Part shown: positions 9,605-19,091 of the stretch, in pieces | Numbering within the stretch: position 1 is the stretch's first letter | Layout of the letters: each line of letters begins with the position of its first letter | NCBI GenBank assembly: GCA_016183775.1 | Contig: JACPDY010000005.1 | Location: forward strand, 46,497 to 110,496 | DNA length: 64,000 nucleotides | Reading direction: 5' to 3' | Source: Bacteroidota bacterium | Lineage (GTDB): Bacteria > Bacteroidota > Bacteroidia > JABDFU01 | Notes under the pieces: generated by a model | Told to the model about the DNA's origin: nothing | What the model saw: the letters and a program-made list of their open reading frames with translations, nothing else | Database searches by the model: none | Made by a program: the position numbers and the translations under genes

Positions 9605-11008
9605 CTAAACAAAGATCTTCCCGGGATTCAATATATTATTCGGATCGAACAATTGCTTAATTCCCTTCTGCAGCTCAATAGATTTTGGGGTAAAGGCAAT
9701 ATCCATATAAGATTTTTGTACCCAGCCAATTCCGTGTTCACCCGAAATAGTTCCGCCTAGCTTCACACACAATTCAAACAGTTCACGTATTCCCTTTGGC
9801 AGCTCATTGTTCCATTTAGCATCACTCATATCGCCTTTAATGATGTTCACATGTAAATTACCATCGCCTGCGTGCCCGTAACAAACCGACTTAAAACCGT
9901 ATTTCGATCCTATCGCTTTTACACCTCTTAAAAGTTCGGGCAACTCAGCTCTTGGAACAACTGTATCTTCTTCTTTATATACCGAGTTTGATTTTACGGC
10001 CTCCCCCACTTTCCTGCGCAGCTTCCATAAATTTTGCTTCTGTTCCTCAGTATCCGCGAACAGGATATCATCACATTCATGCCGGGTCATTATCTCACTT
10101 ATTTTTTCAGCATCCCGCATCATTACATCCAACTCGTTGCCATCCAACTCAATGAGCAGATGAGCCTGCACTTCAGGTTTAATTGAAACAGAAACTCCGT
10201 CCACATATTTTAATGCCCAGTCGATCGCATCCCGTTCCATGAATTCCATACCGCTCGGCACAATTCCTGCCCGGAACACTGCCGATACAGACTCGCAGGC
10301 TTTCTCAGCTGAGAAGAAGGGCACCAGCATTACAATAGTTTTCGTTGGATAAGGAATAAGCTTAAATACTATTTTAGTTATTACACCCAATGTACCTTCA
10401 CTTCCAACCATTAACTGGGTAAGATTATATCCTGTAGAATTTTTCAAAACGTTCGCACCTGTCCATATAATTTCACCGGTTGGCAGTACCACTTCCAGGT
10501 TAAGCACATATTCCTTTGTAACACCGTATTTCACAGCCTTCGGGCCGCCTGATGACATGGCCAGGTTGCCACCCAAAAAGCAACTGCCTTTGCTGGCCGG
10601 ATCCGGAGGATAGAACAAACCTTTTTCTTTTACTGCGTTCTGAAAAACTTCATTGATCACACCCGGCTCAACTGTTGCCTGCAAATTGCGCTCGTCTATT
10701 TGTAAAATTTTATTGAAACGCTCCATTGAAAGTACAACACCTCCAAATACGGGTAAAGCAGCACCACTCAACCCCGTTCCGGCCCCGCGCGGAGTCACAG
10801 GAATTTTTTCAGCATTACACAGCTTCAATATTTCCGATATTTCCTTCGCTGTACGTGGCTTCAAAACAACTTCCGGTAAATATTTCAGGTCCTCGGTTTC
10901 ATCGTGAGAATAATTCCCTAGTGCATCTTTGCTCGTCAACACATTAGCTTCGCCAACAATCCTCTGTAATTGCGAAACCATTAAAGGAGTTATTTTATTA
11001 TAGTCCAT
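9605..11008 (-). CDS. FAD-linked oxidase, GlcD/D-lactate dehydrogenase family
   Basis: 467-residue flavoprotein predicted to oxidise a 2-hydroxy acid such as glycolate or D-lactate. The FAD-binding PCMH domain covers about 38-215 and shows PRGAGTGLSGAA and GGNLAMSSGGPKAVKYG; the C-terminal FAD-oxidase domain carries YGHAGDGNLHVN and the SGEHGIG motif near the end. Length matches single-subunit GlcD/Dld2-type enzymes. No GlcE or GlcF partner is adjacent, so the electron acceptor and exact substrate cannot be assigned. The ATG at 11008 is followed directly by family-like sequence. Confidence 0.9.
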   Translation of the reverse strand: MDYNKITPLMVSQLQRIVGEANVLTSKDALGNYSHDETEDLKYLPEVVLKPRTAKEISEILKLCNAEKIPVTPRGAGTGLSGAALPVFGGVVLSMERFNKILQIDERNLQATVEPGVINEVFQNAVKEKGLFYPPDPASKGSCFLGGNLAMSSGGPKAVKYGVTKEYVLNLEVVLPTGEIIWTGANVLKNSTGYNLTQLMVGSEGTLGVITKIVFKLIPYPTKTIVMLVPFFSAEKACESVSAVFRAGIVPSGMEFMERDAIDWALKYVDGVSVSIKPEVQAHLLIELDGNELDVMMRDAEKISEIMTRHECDDILFADTEEQKQNLWKLRRKVGEAVKSNSVYKEEDTVVPRAELPELLRGVKAIGSKYGFKSVCYGHAGDGNLHVNIIKGDMSDAKWNNELPKGIRELFELCVKLGGTISGEHGIGWVQKSYMDIAFTPKSIELQKGIKQLFDPNNILNPGKIFV

Positions 11009-11052
11009 TTAGATTGTCATTTATACAGATCAAAAGATCGATAATTCAATTA

Positions 11053-11262
11053 GCCACCAAAGCACAAAAACACCAAATACCACCAAACTACACTTTTATA
11101 GCGGTTCTTTAGTCAATTTAAGGATTATTCATCCGCCAAATTGGCTTAGAACAGTATATGCCCGAGTCTCAAAATCCTTAAAATCAAGTTACCTCGGTAT
11201 AATTATTTAGACCTTATTCACATGCCCTTTCGTGGAATTTGGTGTTTTTGTGCTTTGGTGGC
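11053..11262. repeat. 210-bp element bounded by a perfect 26-bp inverted repeat
   Basis: The left arm (11053-11078, starting GCCACCAAAGCAC) and the right arm (11237-11262, ending GTGCTTTGGTGGC) are exact reverse complements over 26 bases. The 158-bp centre has no open frame of note. It lies between pyrD and the oxidase gene. The arm words (CACCAAA, GCACAAA) resemble the repeat at 51235-51312. It could be a non-autonomous mobile element or a long hairpin in mRNA. Confidence 0.85.
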
Positions 11263-11299
11263 ATTTCCCAATTTATTAAATTGACTTGCAACTATTGAT

Positions 11300-12331
11300 T
11301 TACATTTTTAATAAAGCCTGGTTGATCCGCTTCACGATTCCCGGTCCTTCATACACAAAACCGGTATACACCTGCACAAGGCTCGCTCCTGCCTTTATCA
11401 TTTCCACAGCATCTTCTGCAGAATGAATCCCTCCTACCCCGATTATAGGGAATGATTTATTTGAACGCTGAGATAAATAACGTATTACTTCAACACTCCG
11501 CTTCAATAAGGGCTTTCCGCTCATACCTCCTGCTCCGATCTTTTCGAGTTCCTGTTTCGGTGTTCTCAGGTTACTCCGGTCAATTGTTGTGTTCGTCGCT
11601 ATCAATCCGTCAATTTTTGTTTCGGCAACTATAGAAACAATATCATCCAGTTGTTCGTTAGTAAGGTCGGGCGCGATCTTTAACAAGATCGGTTTAGGTG
11701 TTTTCTTTTTTGCATTAAGAGCTTTTAATGACAACAATAGTTTTGTAAGCGGTTCTTTATCCTGCAAAGCGCGCAGGTTAGGAGTATTGGGAGAACTTAC
11801 ATTCACCACAAAAAAATCCACGTACTCAAACAAAGTTTCAAAACACTTTTCATAGTCACTTCCGGCATCTTCATTAGGAGTCAACTTATTTTTGCCAATA
11901 TTACCGCCAATAATGACATTCGCCTCTCTGTCCTTCAATCGTGTGGCGGCAGCGGCGGCGCCCTCGTTATTAAATCCCATCCTGTTGATCAACGCTTCGT
12001 CTTCTGTCAAACGAAACATACGGGGCTTATCATTTCCCGGTTGAGCTTTGGGTGTAACAGTACCTATTTCAATAAAACCAAAACCAAAACATGATAATTC
12101 ATCGAACAGCTTTGCGTCCTTATCAAAACCAGCCGCGAGGCCGACAGGATTACTGAACGTCAGCCCGAATAAATTGCGCTTCAGCTTTTCATCATTCACA
12201 ACGTGAAAAGCCCTTATAATTTGCTTCACGCCCGGGATCACAAAAGTTATTTTTAAAATCTTAAAAACAAGATGATGAATTGTTTCGGGAGCGAATAAAA
12301 AAAAGATGGGTTTTATTAAATACTTATACAT
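11300..12331 (-). CDS. pyrD: Dihydroorotate dehydrogenase (quinone), class 2
   Basis: About 343 residues; oxidises dihydroorotate to orotate in pyrimidine synthesis and passes electrons to membrane quinone. The N-terminal [15 protein letters not shown] helix is the membrane-associated extension typical of class 2. GLAAGFDKD begins the FMN-binding barrel, [19 protein letters not shown] is the class 2 loop, and NVSSPNT (about residue 175) holds the catalytic Ser, whereas class 1 has Cys. [10 protein letters not shown] and [12 protein letters not shown] close the FMN site. I start at the ATG at 12331 because the longer frame to 12385 runs through a 7-base repeat array and adds a low-complexity leader. 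Confidence 0.95.
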   Translation of the reverse strand: MYKYLIKPIFFLFAPETIHHLVFKILKITFVIPGVKQIIRAFHVVNDEKLKRNLFGLTFSNPVGLAAGFDKDAKLFDELSCFGFGFIEIGTVTPKAQPGNDKPRMFRLTEDEALINRMGFNNEGAAAAATRLKDREANVIIGGNIGKNKLTPNEDAGSDYEKCFETLFEYVDFFVVNVSSPNTPNLRALQDKEPLTKLLLSLKALNAKKKTPKPILLKIAPDLTNEQLDDIVSIVAETKIDGLIATNTTIDRSNLRTPKQELEKIGAGGMSGKPLLKRSVEVIRYLSQRSNKSFPIIGVGGIHSAEDAVEMIKAGASLVQVYTGFVYEGPGIVKRINQALLKM

Positions 12332-12340
12332 GGGCGAATT

Positions 12341-12400
12341 GTTGTTGGTTGCTGGTTGTAAGTTGTCGGGTATCATAACCGGCAACCAACAACCGAGAAC
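12341..12400. repeat. Heptanucleotide hairpin, GTTGTTG family
   Basis: 7-base GTTG-type units on the left (12341-12370) face AACC-type units on the right (12377-12400). The core GCAACCAACAAC of the right arm pairs perfectly with the left. It occupies the leader just upstream of pyrD and downstream of the previous gene on the same strand, so it would be in the pyrD mRNA leader if the genes are co-transcribed. Confidence 0.8.
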
Positions 12401-12412
12401 TATTAACCACCT

Positions 12413-12997
12413 TCATTCCTTCGGTGAAATATTGAGTGTAACAACAGCATGCTTGGTATCCGTTTCAATGAGATAGCTGACCACAATATATACATCGTAA
12501 AGACGCTTATCGGAACCGGGTTTAACTTTATCTGTCCAGAATTCGAAACGTTTCATATCGGGCATATCCTTACTTACACTTGGAGTAAACTCGCAACAGG
12601 CCCTGGGGACACACGCCTTCACCTTTTCGATCAACTCATTATATTTTTCAACTCCCGTTTGTGTATCCCAATCATTGTAATAAGTGGCTGTAAAATAATT
12701 CTTCTCCGTTACTGTTACCTTTATCTTACTATCGATGAATCCCGGCACCTGATATTTCGACATCCATGAATATTCCGAATACAAACCGATCTTCACTTGC
12801 TTTTCAGCTTCTTTGATGGATTCAAACTTATCGAACGAAAATTTCATCACTTTGTTGATTGCTGTGCAGAGGTCATCGGGCTGGGCAGGAGCGACAGCTT
12901 GCTGTGTCTTACCTGTGTTTACCAGCTTCTGGGCAATAACCGGAAAAGCCAGCACACATAATGCGGCAGTTGTAAATAGTATTTTAATTTTTTTCAT
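12413..12997 (-). CDS. Secreted protein of unknown function
   Basis: 194 residues. I do not recognise a family. Residues 1-22 form a signal peptide (MKKIKILFTTAALCVLAFP, ending AQ). The mature part has four cysteines, one in LCTAINKV and three in VKACVPRACCEF, which could form disulphides in the periplasm. No membrane helix or lipobox. It lies 18 bases downstream of the TPR/beta-propeller gene on the same strand and could be co-transcribed with it, but I would not infer a shared role from this alone. Confidence 0.7.
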   Translation of the reverse strand: MKKIKILFTTAALCVLAFPVIAQKLVNTGKTQQAVAPAQPDDLCTAINKVMKFSFDKFESIKEAEKQVKIGLYSEYSWMSKYQVPGFIDSKIKVTVTEKNYFTATYYNDWDTQTGVEKYNELIEKVKACVPRACCEFTPSVSKDMPDMKRFEFWTDKVKPGSDKRLYDVYIVVSYLIETDTKHAVVTLNISPKE

Positions 12998-13015
12998 ATT
13001 TTTGATCTTATGTGT

Positions 13016-14671
13016 TTATTTCAGCTTGTTCTTATTTAATTGATCGGGCTCCGTCCCCGATTCTTCAGGTTGTCCCGTTTCCTTTGGCAAAAGAATAATG
13101 TTCTTATCTATTTCCTGGCGGACACCGATCTTATCGGCCACAACAAATTTTTCCGAATATTTTTCAAAAGCGTCCGCGTCGAGCTCAATGGTATAATTTC
13201 CGGGAGGAAGTATCATGACATATTTACCTGAAACCGGATTGGGAACATACTGTCCGAATTTTTTATTTGTAACATTATTGATCGCTACAATTGAAACCTG
13301 GTTGTTGTTGTAATTAAGCTTTCGTGAGGTATCCGCAGATAGTACCTGGCCTTTTATCAATGAATAATTCGGTTCCACATCATTAAAATCCACACGATAA
13401 ATGTCAAAGTCCCCGATCCCCCCATCACGCAAAGCCGAGATATATCCGTATTTTCCGCTTGATGAAAGCCGGAGGTTCATATCATCATCTGTGGTATTTA
13501 TGGGATACCCGAAGTTTTTGATATTGGTCCATTGATTCGTTGTTTCGCTCCATGTCGCTTTAAAAATATCGTAACCTCCCATGCTGGTATGTCCTGTTGA
13601 ACTGAAGTATAGGGTTTTTCCGTCAGGAGATATGTTAGGAAAATCTTCATCCGCCTCCGTATTTATTTCGGGACCCAAATTCCGGGCCAGGGCCCAGGTT
13701 CCATTGGGTAGTTTATGCGTTACATAAACATCGCTGCCGCCGAAACCTCCTGAACGTGTACTGGTAAAATACAGTGTGTTCCCGTCAGGTGAAATGGATG
13801 CCGATATTTCCTGGGCGCTTGAGTTGATATTCTTATCCAGCAATGTGGCTTTTTTGAAATTCATTTTTTTATCCGCGTACGCGATGAACAGGTCGGCAAA
13901 GCTCACCAGGTTATCATAAACCAGTATCATAATGTCGCCCGACAAAGACAAACCAACCACTTCTTCATCACCATCACCGGTATTTATCGGCGGACCGATG
14001 CTTCTCGCTTTTCCAAACTCACCGTTCAGCACTTTTGAAATAAATACAGAGGCGGTAAACACTCCGTCCTCGGATTGCATGGCTCCTTCCTTTCTGCGTG
14101 TTGTGAATACGAGGTAAGATTCATCTTCGGGCACAAAAGGCTGATAATCCGCATAGGAAGAATTGACATTCTTTCCCAGGTTATTGAATGTTACTTTAAG
14201 CGGGAATTTGACAAGCTCTTTCGCGTTATAACAATACTGTATGTATCGGTCAACCTGCTTTTTGTTGTCAGAACTTCCTTTCGCGAGTTCCTTGTATTTT
14301 GTGAACATCTGAACGGCTTCATCAAAACGATAGGCATAATGATAGGCCTTGGCAAGGTAAAACCAGCTGTCATAATCAGGCTTCTCGGTTTTTGTCTCCG
14401 CTTCAAGGTATGGGATAGCTTTTGCCTTGTTTATATTGGTGTTAAGGAAACAAAGACCTGCGCGGTAAGAATACATTAAATTCTTCGGGTCTTTCTTTAA
14501 CAGGAACAGGTAATCCTTCAGCGCGGCTGTAAAATTATTCGCATTAAATTTTTCATCAGCAAGCCCGGGGTCGGCATTGGCAGGAAGTTTAAAATCACTT
14601 TGAGCAATTACTGTGAACGAAGCCATTAAAAAAGAAATGACTAAAATATTTCGCCTTAATACACCTGCCAT
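13016..14671 (-). CDS. TPR/WD40-like propeller envelope protein (PorE-like, no OmpA domain)
   Basis: About 551 residues. The ATG at 14671 gives the best signal peptide (MAGVLRRNILVISFL, ending VIAQ). Order: TPR helices (about 28-145, with DSWFYLAKAYHYAYRFDEA), a six-blade PD40/WD40-like propeller (about 160-420, with ISPDGNTLYFTS and ISPDGKTLYFSS), and a carboxypeptidase-regulatory-like domain (about 430-535, IKGQVLSADTS...PPGNYTIELD). This order is that of PorE-type T9SS proteins, but the C-terminal OmpA peptidoglycan-binding domain is absent; the protein ends in a polar tail. It may be a divergent T9SS accessory protein or a paralogue with another role in the envelope. Confidence 0.8.
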   Translation of the reverse strand: MAGVLRRNILVISFLMASFTVIAQSDFKLPANADPGLADEKFNANNFTAALKDYLFLLKKDPKNLMYSYRAGLCFLNTNINKAKAIPYLEAETKTEKPDYDSWFYLAKAYHYAYRFDEAVQMFTKYKELAKGSSDNKKQVDRYIQYCYNAKELVKFPLKVTFNNLGKNVNSSYADYQPFVPEDESYLVFTTRRKEGAMQSEDGVFTASVFISKVLNGEFGKARSIGPPINTGDGDEEVVGLSLSGDIMILVYDNLVSFADLFIAYADKKMNFKKATLLDKNINSSAQEISASISPDGNTLYFTSTRSGGFGGSDVYVTHKLPNGTWALARNLGPEINTEADEDFPNISPDGKTLYFSSTGHTSMGGYDIFKATWSETTNQWTNIKNFGYPINTTDDDMNLRLSSSGKYGYISALRDGGIGDFDIYRVDFNDVEPNYSLIKGQVLSADTSRKLNYNNNQVSIVAINNVTNKKFGQYVPNPVSGKYVMILPPGNYTIELDADAFEKYSEKFVVADKIGVRQEIDKNIILLPKETGQPEESGTEPDQLNKNKLK

Positions 14672-14762
14672 AGTATATGATATATTCAAAACTATACAGA
14701 CTAAAGATACGTGTATTAGAACTCATCTCAAAAATGAAAGCTCAGTGAAAATTGAACAAGTT

Positions 14763-16031
14763 TTACCGCTCCACAATCACCTTTTGGCTGGAATACCCTT
14801 TGCTAGTCAATATTTTTACAAAATATACTCCTGCCGGCTTATCGCTCAGATCAACATCAATTGGCTGAGCCTGGTACTGTCCGGGACTGAAGTAAAAAAC
14901 GGATTCACCGATCACATTATATACAGCCAGTTCTTTTACAGGATCCATAGAGGATAATGTGATGACACCATTCGCGGGATTAGGATAAACTGAAAAAACA
15001 GATCGGCTTTGATATCCGTCATCGGGAACGGAAGACGGACCCGAACAAATAGTTGTATTAAGTATAGCAGAACGCGTGGTGTTAAGAGTATTGATCATTC
15101 GTGTCGCCTGATCCTTTGTGAACATCACAAGGCACTGATCATCGCCATAGTCCATATAATTCATGAACATTATACCGGGAGCTGTTGGCGAACAGGCATC
15201 CGTGTATGGATAGGTAAGTGTACATCCGTAATGCGCCGAAGCCTGGTTGGGAGTATCATTGATAAAATCATCTTCTGTGCATCCGCCACCGTCATCACCC
15301 CAAATATGATACAGGTCAAGCCAGTGAGCTATTTCATGTGTGGCTGTGCGACCCTTATTTGAAGGAGCTTTTGCAGCACCGGAAGTACCAAAGGCCGTGT
15401 AATTAATAACAACACCATCCGTGGAAGGACTTGTTCCGAAATCGGAAGGGAATTGGGCGAAACCATAAAGTGAGGTACCCAGGTTGCAGACCCACAGATT
15501 AAGGTATTTTGTGGGATCCCAGGCATCCTGTCCTTTTGTGCTCGTTTTCTTCACCTGGTTGTCGTAATTGAATTGAGTAACGATAGTTGATGTTCTCGTA
15601 ATTCCATTTGTATCATTTCCGGCGGGATCCTTTTTTGCAAGACAGAATTCAATGCCCACATCTCCCGCCACTGTTCTCCATGGCATGGGAATAAGCGTTG
15701 TGTCGGCATTCAGTTTCCTGTAATCGTTGTTCAAAACCGCGATCTGCGATTGTATCTGTGCATCCGAAATGTTTTGCAGGGAAGTATTATAAACTATATG
15801 CACCACCACCGGTATAGTTATCACAGTTGTGGATAATTTCTGAAATGAAGGAATCTTAGGGTTTTCACGGATCTCAATCCGCGCTTGTTTACGGATGGCG
15901 GCAAGCTGAGGATACTGGCTCAGCATATACTGATCATAAAGCATAGTTCCGCATCTATCGCCCTGGGCCTGCACAACAACACCCGGCAACAACAACACCA
16001 AACCTATAACTATAGGTAAACGCATCTTCAT
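14763..16031 (-). CDS. M43 family zinc metalloprotease with T9SS type A sorting domain
   Basis: 422-residue secreted peptidase of the cytophagalysin/pappalysin family. The signal peptide (VIGLVLLLPGVVVQAQ) is followed by a propeptide-like region and a catalytic domain with THEIAHWLDLYHIWG (about residue 233), giving three zinc-ligand His and catalytic Glu. The Met-turn is the FMNYMDY motif, with family cysteines around it. The residue normally Gly in HExxHxxGxxH is Asp here. The C-terminal 75 residues (VYPNPANGVITL...GVYFVKILTSKG) are a type A sorting domain, so export through T9SS and cleavage or anchoring are expected. Activity is likely but the Gly-to-Asp change deserves a check. Confidence 0.9.
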   Translation of the reverse strand: MKMRLPIVIGLVLLLPGVVVQAQGDRCGTMLYDQYMLSQYPQLAAIRKQARIEIRENPKIPSFQKLSTTVITIPVVVHIVYNTSLQNISDAQIQSQIAVLNNDYRKLNADTTLIPMPWRTVAGDVGIEFCLAKKDPAGNDTNGITRTSTIVTQFNYDNQVKKTSTKGQDAWDPTKYLNLWVCNLGTSLYGFAQFPSDFGTSPSTDGVVINYTAFGTSGAAKAPSNKGRTATHEIAHWLDLYHIWGDDGGGCTEDDFINDTPNQASAHYGCTLTYPYTDACSPTAPGIMFMNYMDYGDDQCLVMFTKDQATRMINTLNTTRSAILNTTICSGPSSVPDDGYQSRSVFSVYPNPANGVITLSSMDPVKELAVYNVIGESVFYFSPGQYQAQPIDVDLSDKPAGVYFVKILTSKGYSSQKVIVER

Positions 16032-16144
16032 ATGGTGAAAACATTACGTTTAAATATAATGAAATTTACCCTCTTTATCAAGCTTGAAACATCTTGGGGC
16101 AAGCTCATTACGTCGTAAATCAATTATTTATCCTGATTCCGCAA

Positions 16145-17041
16145 TTAATTATACGGATAGGTCCAGGAAATATTTCCGGGGTTCTCGACAGGTTTAAAAC
16201 TTAAAACCGGCACCCATGAATGATTCACAACCTGTTGCGCGTACGGTCCGAGAAAAGATCCCGTGAAATTCTCTTCCTGGTCGGTCATTATTACAATTAA
16301 TTCCGCATTGTGTTTCTTGGCGTAATCAATTGTGTTTTTTGCCTGGTTTCCTCCTACCTGTATATCAACGACAGATGGTATCTCACATTTTTCAACAAAA
16401 TCCTTTACCTGCTGAATCTTGATTTTGAATTTATCCAGGTCCTGCGAATCATCCTCATCCAACAATCCTAATATGTGTATCCTCGAACCGTAATGTTTCG
16501 CGAGCTCAACAGTATACCCCACCTTTTGACGGGAATGACCCGAGTTATCGATCGGCAATAATATTTCTGAAAAACCGATACGACGGGAATGACTTTGTAC
16601 GGTAAGTATAGGACATTGAGCAAGTGTAACGACTTTATATGAGTTACTTCCCATGAATACCTCTTGCAAACCCGATGCCCCCTGGGTTCCCATCACAATA
16701 ATATCCGCCTTTTCGGTATTCACCAATTCGACGATCTCTCCGCATATATTTCCCTGGGAACTGATGGCAGTGGCAGTCACCCCATAGTCCTTCCTGATCT
16801 TTGAAGCCACTTCTTTCAGTTTTGCTTCAGCCAGGCTGAGAATATTTTCGGGCAGCTCAAATTTTATTTCGGGTGCCACAATACTGAACTTTTGCCAGCT
16901 GTGTTCAACCACATGCACCAATATAACATCGGCTTTATACAGCTTGGCCATGAATGCTCCATGCTCAATGGCCAGCATCGAGGTCTCGGAAAAATCGATC
17001 GGGATAAGTACTTTTCTAATGTCAAGTGCCTTTGTTTTCAT
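16145..17041 (-). CDS. Universal stress protein, tandem UspA domains
   Basis: 298 residues made of two UspA domains (about 7-147 and 155-285). The first has an ATP-binding-type motif, MGTQGASGLQEVFMGSNS; the second is diverged, with ILPIDNSGHSRQKV at its start and no clear G-rich loop. Such tandem proteins act in the cytoplasm during stress or growth arrest; the partner is unknown. It is downstream of a second tandem UspA gene, but a strong intrinsic terminator lies between them, so the two probably have separate transcripts. Confidence 0.88.
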   Translation of the reverse strand: MKTKALDIRKVLIPIDFSETSMLAIEHGAFMAKLYKADVILVHVVEHSWQKFSIVAPEIKFELPENILSLAEAKLKEVASKIRKDYGVTATAISSQGNICGEIVELVNTEKADIIVMGTQGASGLQEVFMGSNSYKVVTLAQCPILTVQSHSRRIGFSEILLPIDNSGHSRQKVGYTVELAKHYGSRIHILGLLDEDDSQDLDKFKIKIQQVKDFVEKCEIPSVVDIQVGGNQAKNTIDYAKKHNAELIVIMTDQEENFTGSFLGPYAQQVVNHSWVPVLSFKPVENPGNISWTYPYN

Positions 17042-17064
17042 AGATCAGGTGTATTAATTATTAT

Positions 17065-17103
17065 AAAAAAATCCCGGCTAAGTTAGAAATTTTTAGCCGG
17101 GAT
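17065..17103 (-). terminator. Intrinsic terminator of the upstream UspA gene
   Basis: On the minus strand ATCCCGGCTAA pairs with TTAGCCGGGAT (11 bp, perfect) around a loop of about 11 bases, and is followed by a run of seven T. It is placed just after the stop of the 17126-18004 gene and ends its transcript before the next UspA gene. Confidence 0.9.
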
Positions 17104-17125
17104 CTTAATATGCATTTGAATGCTA

Positions 17126-18004
17126 TTAATATGGTGTTACAGATACAATATTCCGTTTCATCGACGGAATGATGCTGATAACAGGTATATCAGATGTATT
17201 GATGATCTCCTGTGCGGAAGAGCCAACGAAACGATACGTGAAATCCTGCTCCTGCTGGGTCATTATCATGATCAGGTCACCTTCCACTTTATGGGCATAA
17301 TTGATAATGCTCTGCGCAAGTGTTTCTTCCTTCTTAACTCCTTTGATGATCTCGGCGGAACATACTAGTCCTTCTTTTTCAATGAACTGCTTCACCTGCT
17401 GCAACTGGCGTGTCAGACGGTTCACCACAAATTCATCGGTGGTAAATAACACCGACACTATGCGGATAGCGGAACCATCTCCTAACTTCCCCAACTCTAT
17501 AGCGAAGCTCACCTTTTCTCTTGTTTCTTTTGTGAGGTCAAGCGGCAATACAATGTTCTTGCAGCCATCGCGGTGATGTTGTCCTCTTATGGTAATTACA
17601 GGAACATTCGCTTCACGCACAACACGCAACGCATTTGATCCTATGAATTTTCTTTTAATATTAGTAGCGCCGTTCGTTCCCATAATGATAAACAAAGCGC
17701 TGATCATATCAGCCACTTCAGCCACTTTATCGTAAACCGAGCCGCGTGCCACCATAGTGGTAACATTTAAACCCTGCTTCTTTTCAACATCTGCAGCTAA
17801 TTTCGAAAGATTCTCCTCGACCTGCTTCTTAAGGCTGTCATCCTGTTCTTTGGAGAAAAGTTTGGAAACCAAACCGTGGTCCTCAATAACATATAACAAT
17901 GTTATTTCAGCTTTATACTTTCTTGCCAGGTTGTAGGATTGTCCGAGTGCAATGAGGGATTGATCAGAGAAATCAACCGGAACTAAAATTTTTTTCTTCG
18001 TCAT
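17126..18004 (-). CDS. Universal stress protein, tandem UspA domains
   Basis: 292 residues with two UspA domains (about 4-145 and 150-290). The first domain has MGTNGATNIKRKFIGSNALR, matching the G-x2-G-x9-G(S/N) nucleotide-binding pattern; the second begins IVLPLDLTKETREKV and lacks it. It is a paralogue of the neighbour at 16145-17041, with the same domain order and a similar QEIINTSDIPVISI-type end, so the pair looks like a tandem duplication. Likely a cytoplasmic stress-response protein; regulation cannot be read from the sequence. Confidence 0.88.
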   Translation of the reverse strand: MTKKKILVPVDFSDQSLIALGQSYNLARKYKAEITLLYVIEDHGLVSKLFSKEQDDSLKKQVEENLSKLAADVEKKQGLNVTTMVARGSVYDKVAEVADMISALFIIMGTNGATNIKRKFIGSNALRVVREANVPVITIRGQHHRDGCKNIVLPLDLTKETREKVSFAIELGKLGDGSAIRIVSVLFTTDEFVVNRLTRQLQQVKQFIEKEGLVCSAEIIKGVKKEETLAQSIINYAHKVEGDLIMIMTQQEQDFTYRFVGSSAQEIINTSDIPVISIIPSMKRNIVSVTPY

Positions 18005-18171
18005 AAAATGTTTGATTTATTATGGTGCAAAGTTAACAATTTCTGACAAATAATACTAACATATTGATTTTCAATTATTTAAATTAAAAATGAATACTTT
18101 CAACAGGTACGCGGTTAAAACTTTGTTTGGTTTCCATTAAAACAGGCCGTTCACGGCGGTACTTTTGAAGA

Positions 18172-19047
18172 ATGAAGCCGAACGAACTGAACGCCCTGAT
18201 AAGCCTGTTGGATGACCCCGATGAAGGAGTTTTTTCTCATATAAAGACCAAGATCGTATCACTTGGACACGACGTGATACCTGTACTTGAAAACGCGTGG
18301 GAACATTCATTCAACCCTCTGCTTCAAACACGCATCGAAAATATAATTCACGCCATACAGTTTCAGAAGATAGCTGAGGACGCGAAAAAATGGGCGGAGG
18401 AAAATTCACATAACCTGCTGGAAGGCGCTTTGCTTGTGGCCCAATACCAATATCCGGATATTGACATCGCTAAAATGTATAAACAGCTTGAACAGGTAAA
18501 ACACGATGTATGGCTGGAGCTGAATGATAACCTCACCGCCCTTGAAAAGACAAAGGTGCTCAATCATATTTTATTCGATGTTCATTTATTCAGTCCCAAC
18601 ACTACAAATTATTACGCGCCGCAAAACAGTTACATCAATAATGTGCTGGAAAGTAAAAAAGGAAATCCTTTGTCGCTGTCCATTATTTACGCCATTGTAG
18701 CGCAAAGCCTGGGACTCCCCGTTTATGGCGTAAACCTGCCCGAACATTTTGTACTGGCTTATAAAGATGAAGCTGATCTTCCTTCGATCATCGCGCAGGA
18801 CGAAAGTAAAACACCCATTTTATTTTACATCAACCCTTTCAGCCGTGGCGCCGTTTTTAGCCGCAGAGAAATTGACGCGTTCATCAAACAATTAAAACTG
18901 GAACCTAAAAAAGAATATTACAGCTCCTGCTCCAACCTTGATATCATCAAGCGGCTCATCAATAACCTTATCAACTCCTATGAAAAACTGGGATACCCGG
19001 ATAAAAGCGCTGAGCTGCGTTCGCTGTTGAATAGTATTTCATTGTGA
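18172..19047 (+). CDS. SirB1/transglutaminase-like protein
   Basis: 291 residues of the SirB1 (Transglut_core2) family. The central motif KKGNPLSLSIIYAIVAQSLGLPVYGVNLPEHFVL (described by its ends: KKGNPLSLS and NLPEHFVL) is the family core, at about 160-194. In this family the transglutaminase cysteine is replaced by Ser, here in LSLS, so it is unlikely to be a classical protease. TPR-like helices lie at the C terminus. The role in most bacteria is not settled. A TACTTTTG box ends four bases before the ATG, so the mRNA may be leaderless. It is convergent with the membrane gene that follows. Confidence 0.82.
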   Translation: MKPNELNALISLLDDPDEGVFSHIKTKIVSLGHDVIPVLENAWEHSFNPLLQTRIENIIHAIQFQKIAEDAKKWAEENSHNLLEGALLVAQYQYPDIDIAKMYKQLEQVKHDVWLELNDNLTALEKTKVLNHILFDVHLFSPNTTNYYAPQNSYINNVLESKKGNPLSLSIIYAIVAQSLGLPVYGVNLPEHFVLAYKDEADLPSIIAQDESKTPILFYINPFSRGAVFSRREIDAFIKQLKLEPKKEYYSSCSNLDIIKRLINNLINSYEKLGYPDKSAELRSLLNSISL

Positions 19048-19091
19048 TCATATTACAAGACCAATTGAACAAATTACTCTTATGAGCCACG

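Noticed and set aside
9361..9612. Frames on both strands across the GTCGGAA array
   Set aside because: They translate the 7-base repeat into low-complexity peptides (for example FRLPTS repeats) and lack any conserved part.
16081..16105. AGCTTG/CAAGCT hairpin as a terminator
   Set aside because: The stem is short, the loop is large and no T-run follows on either strand.
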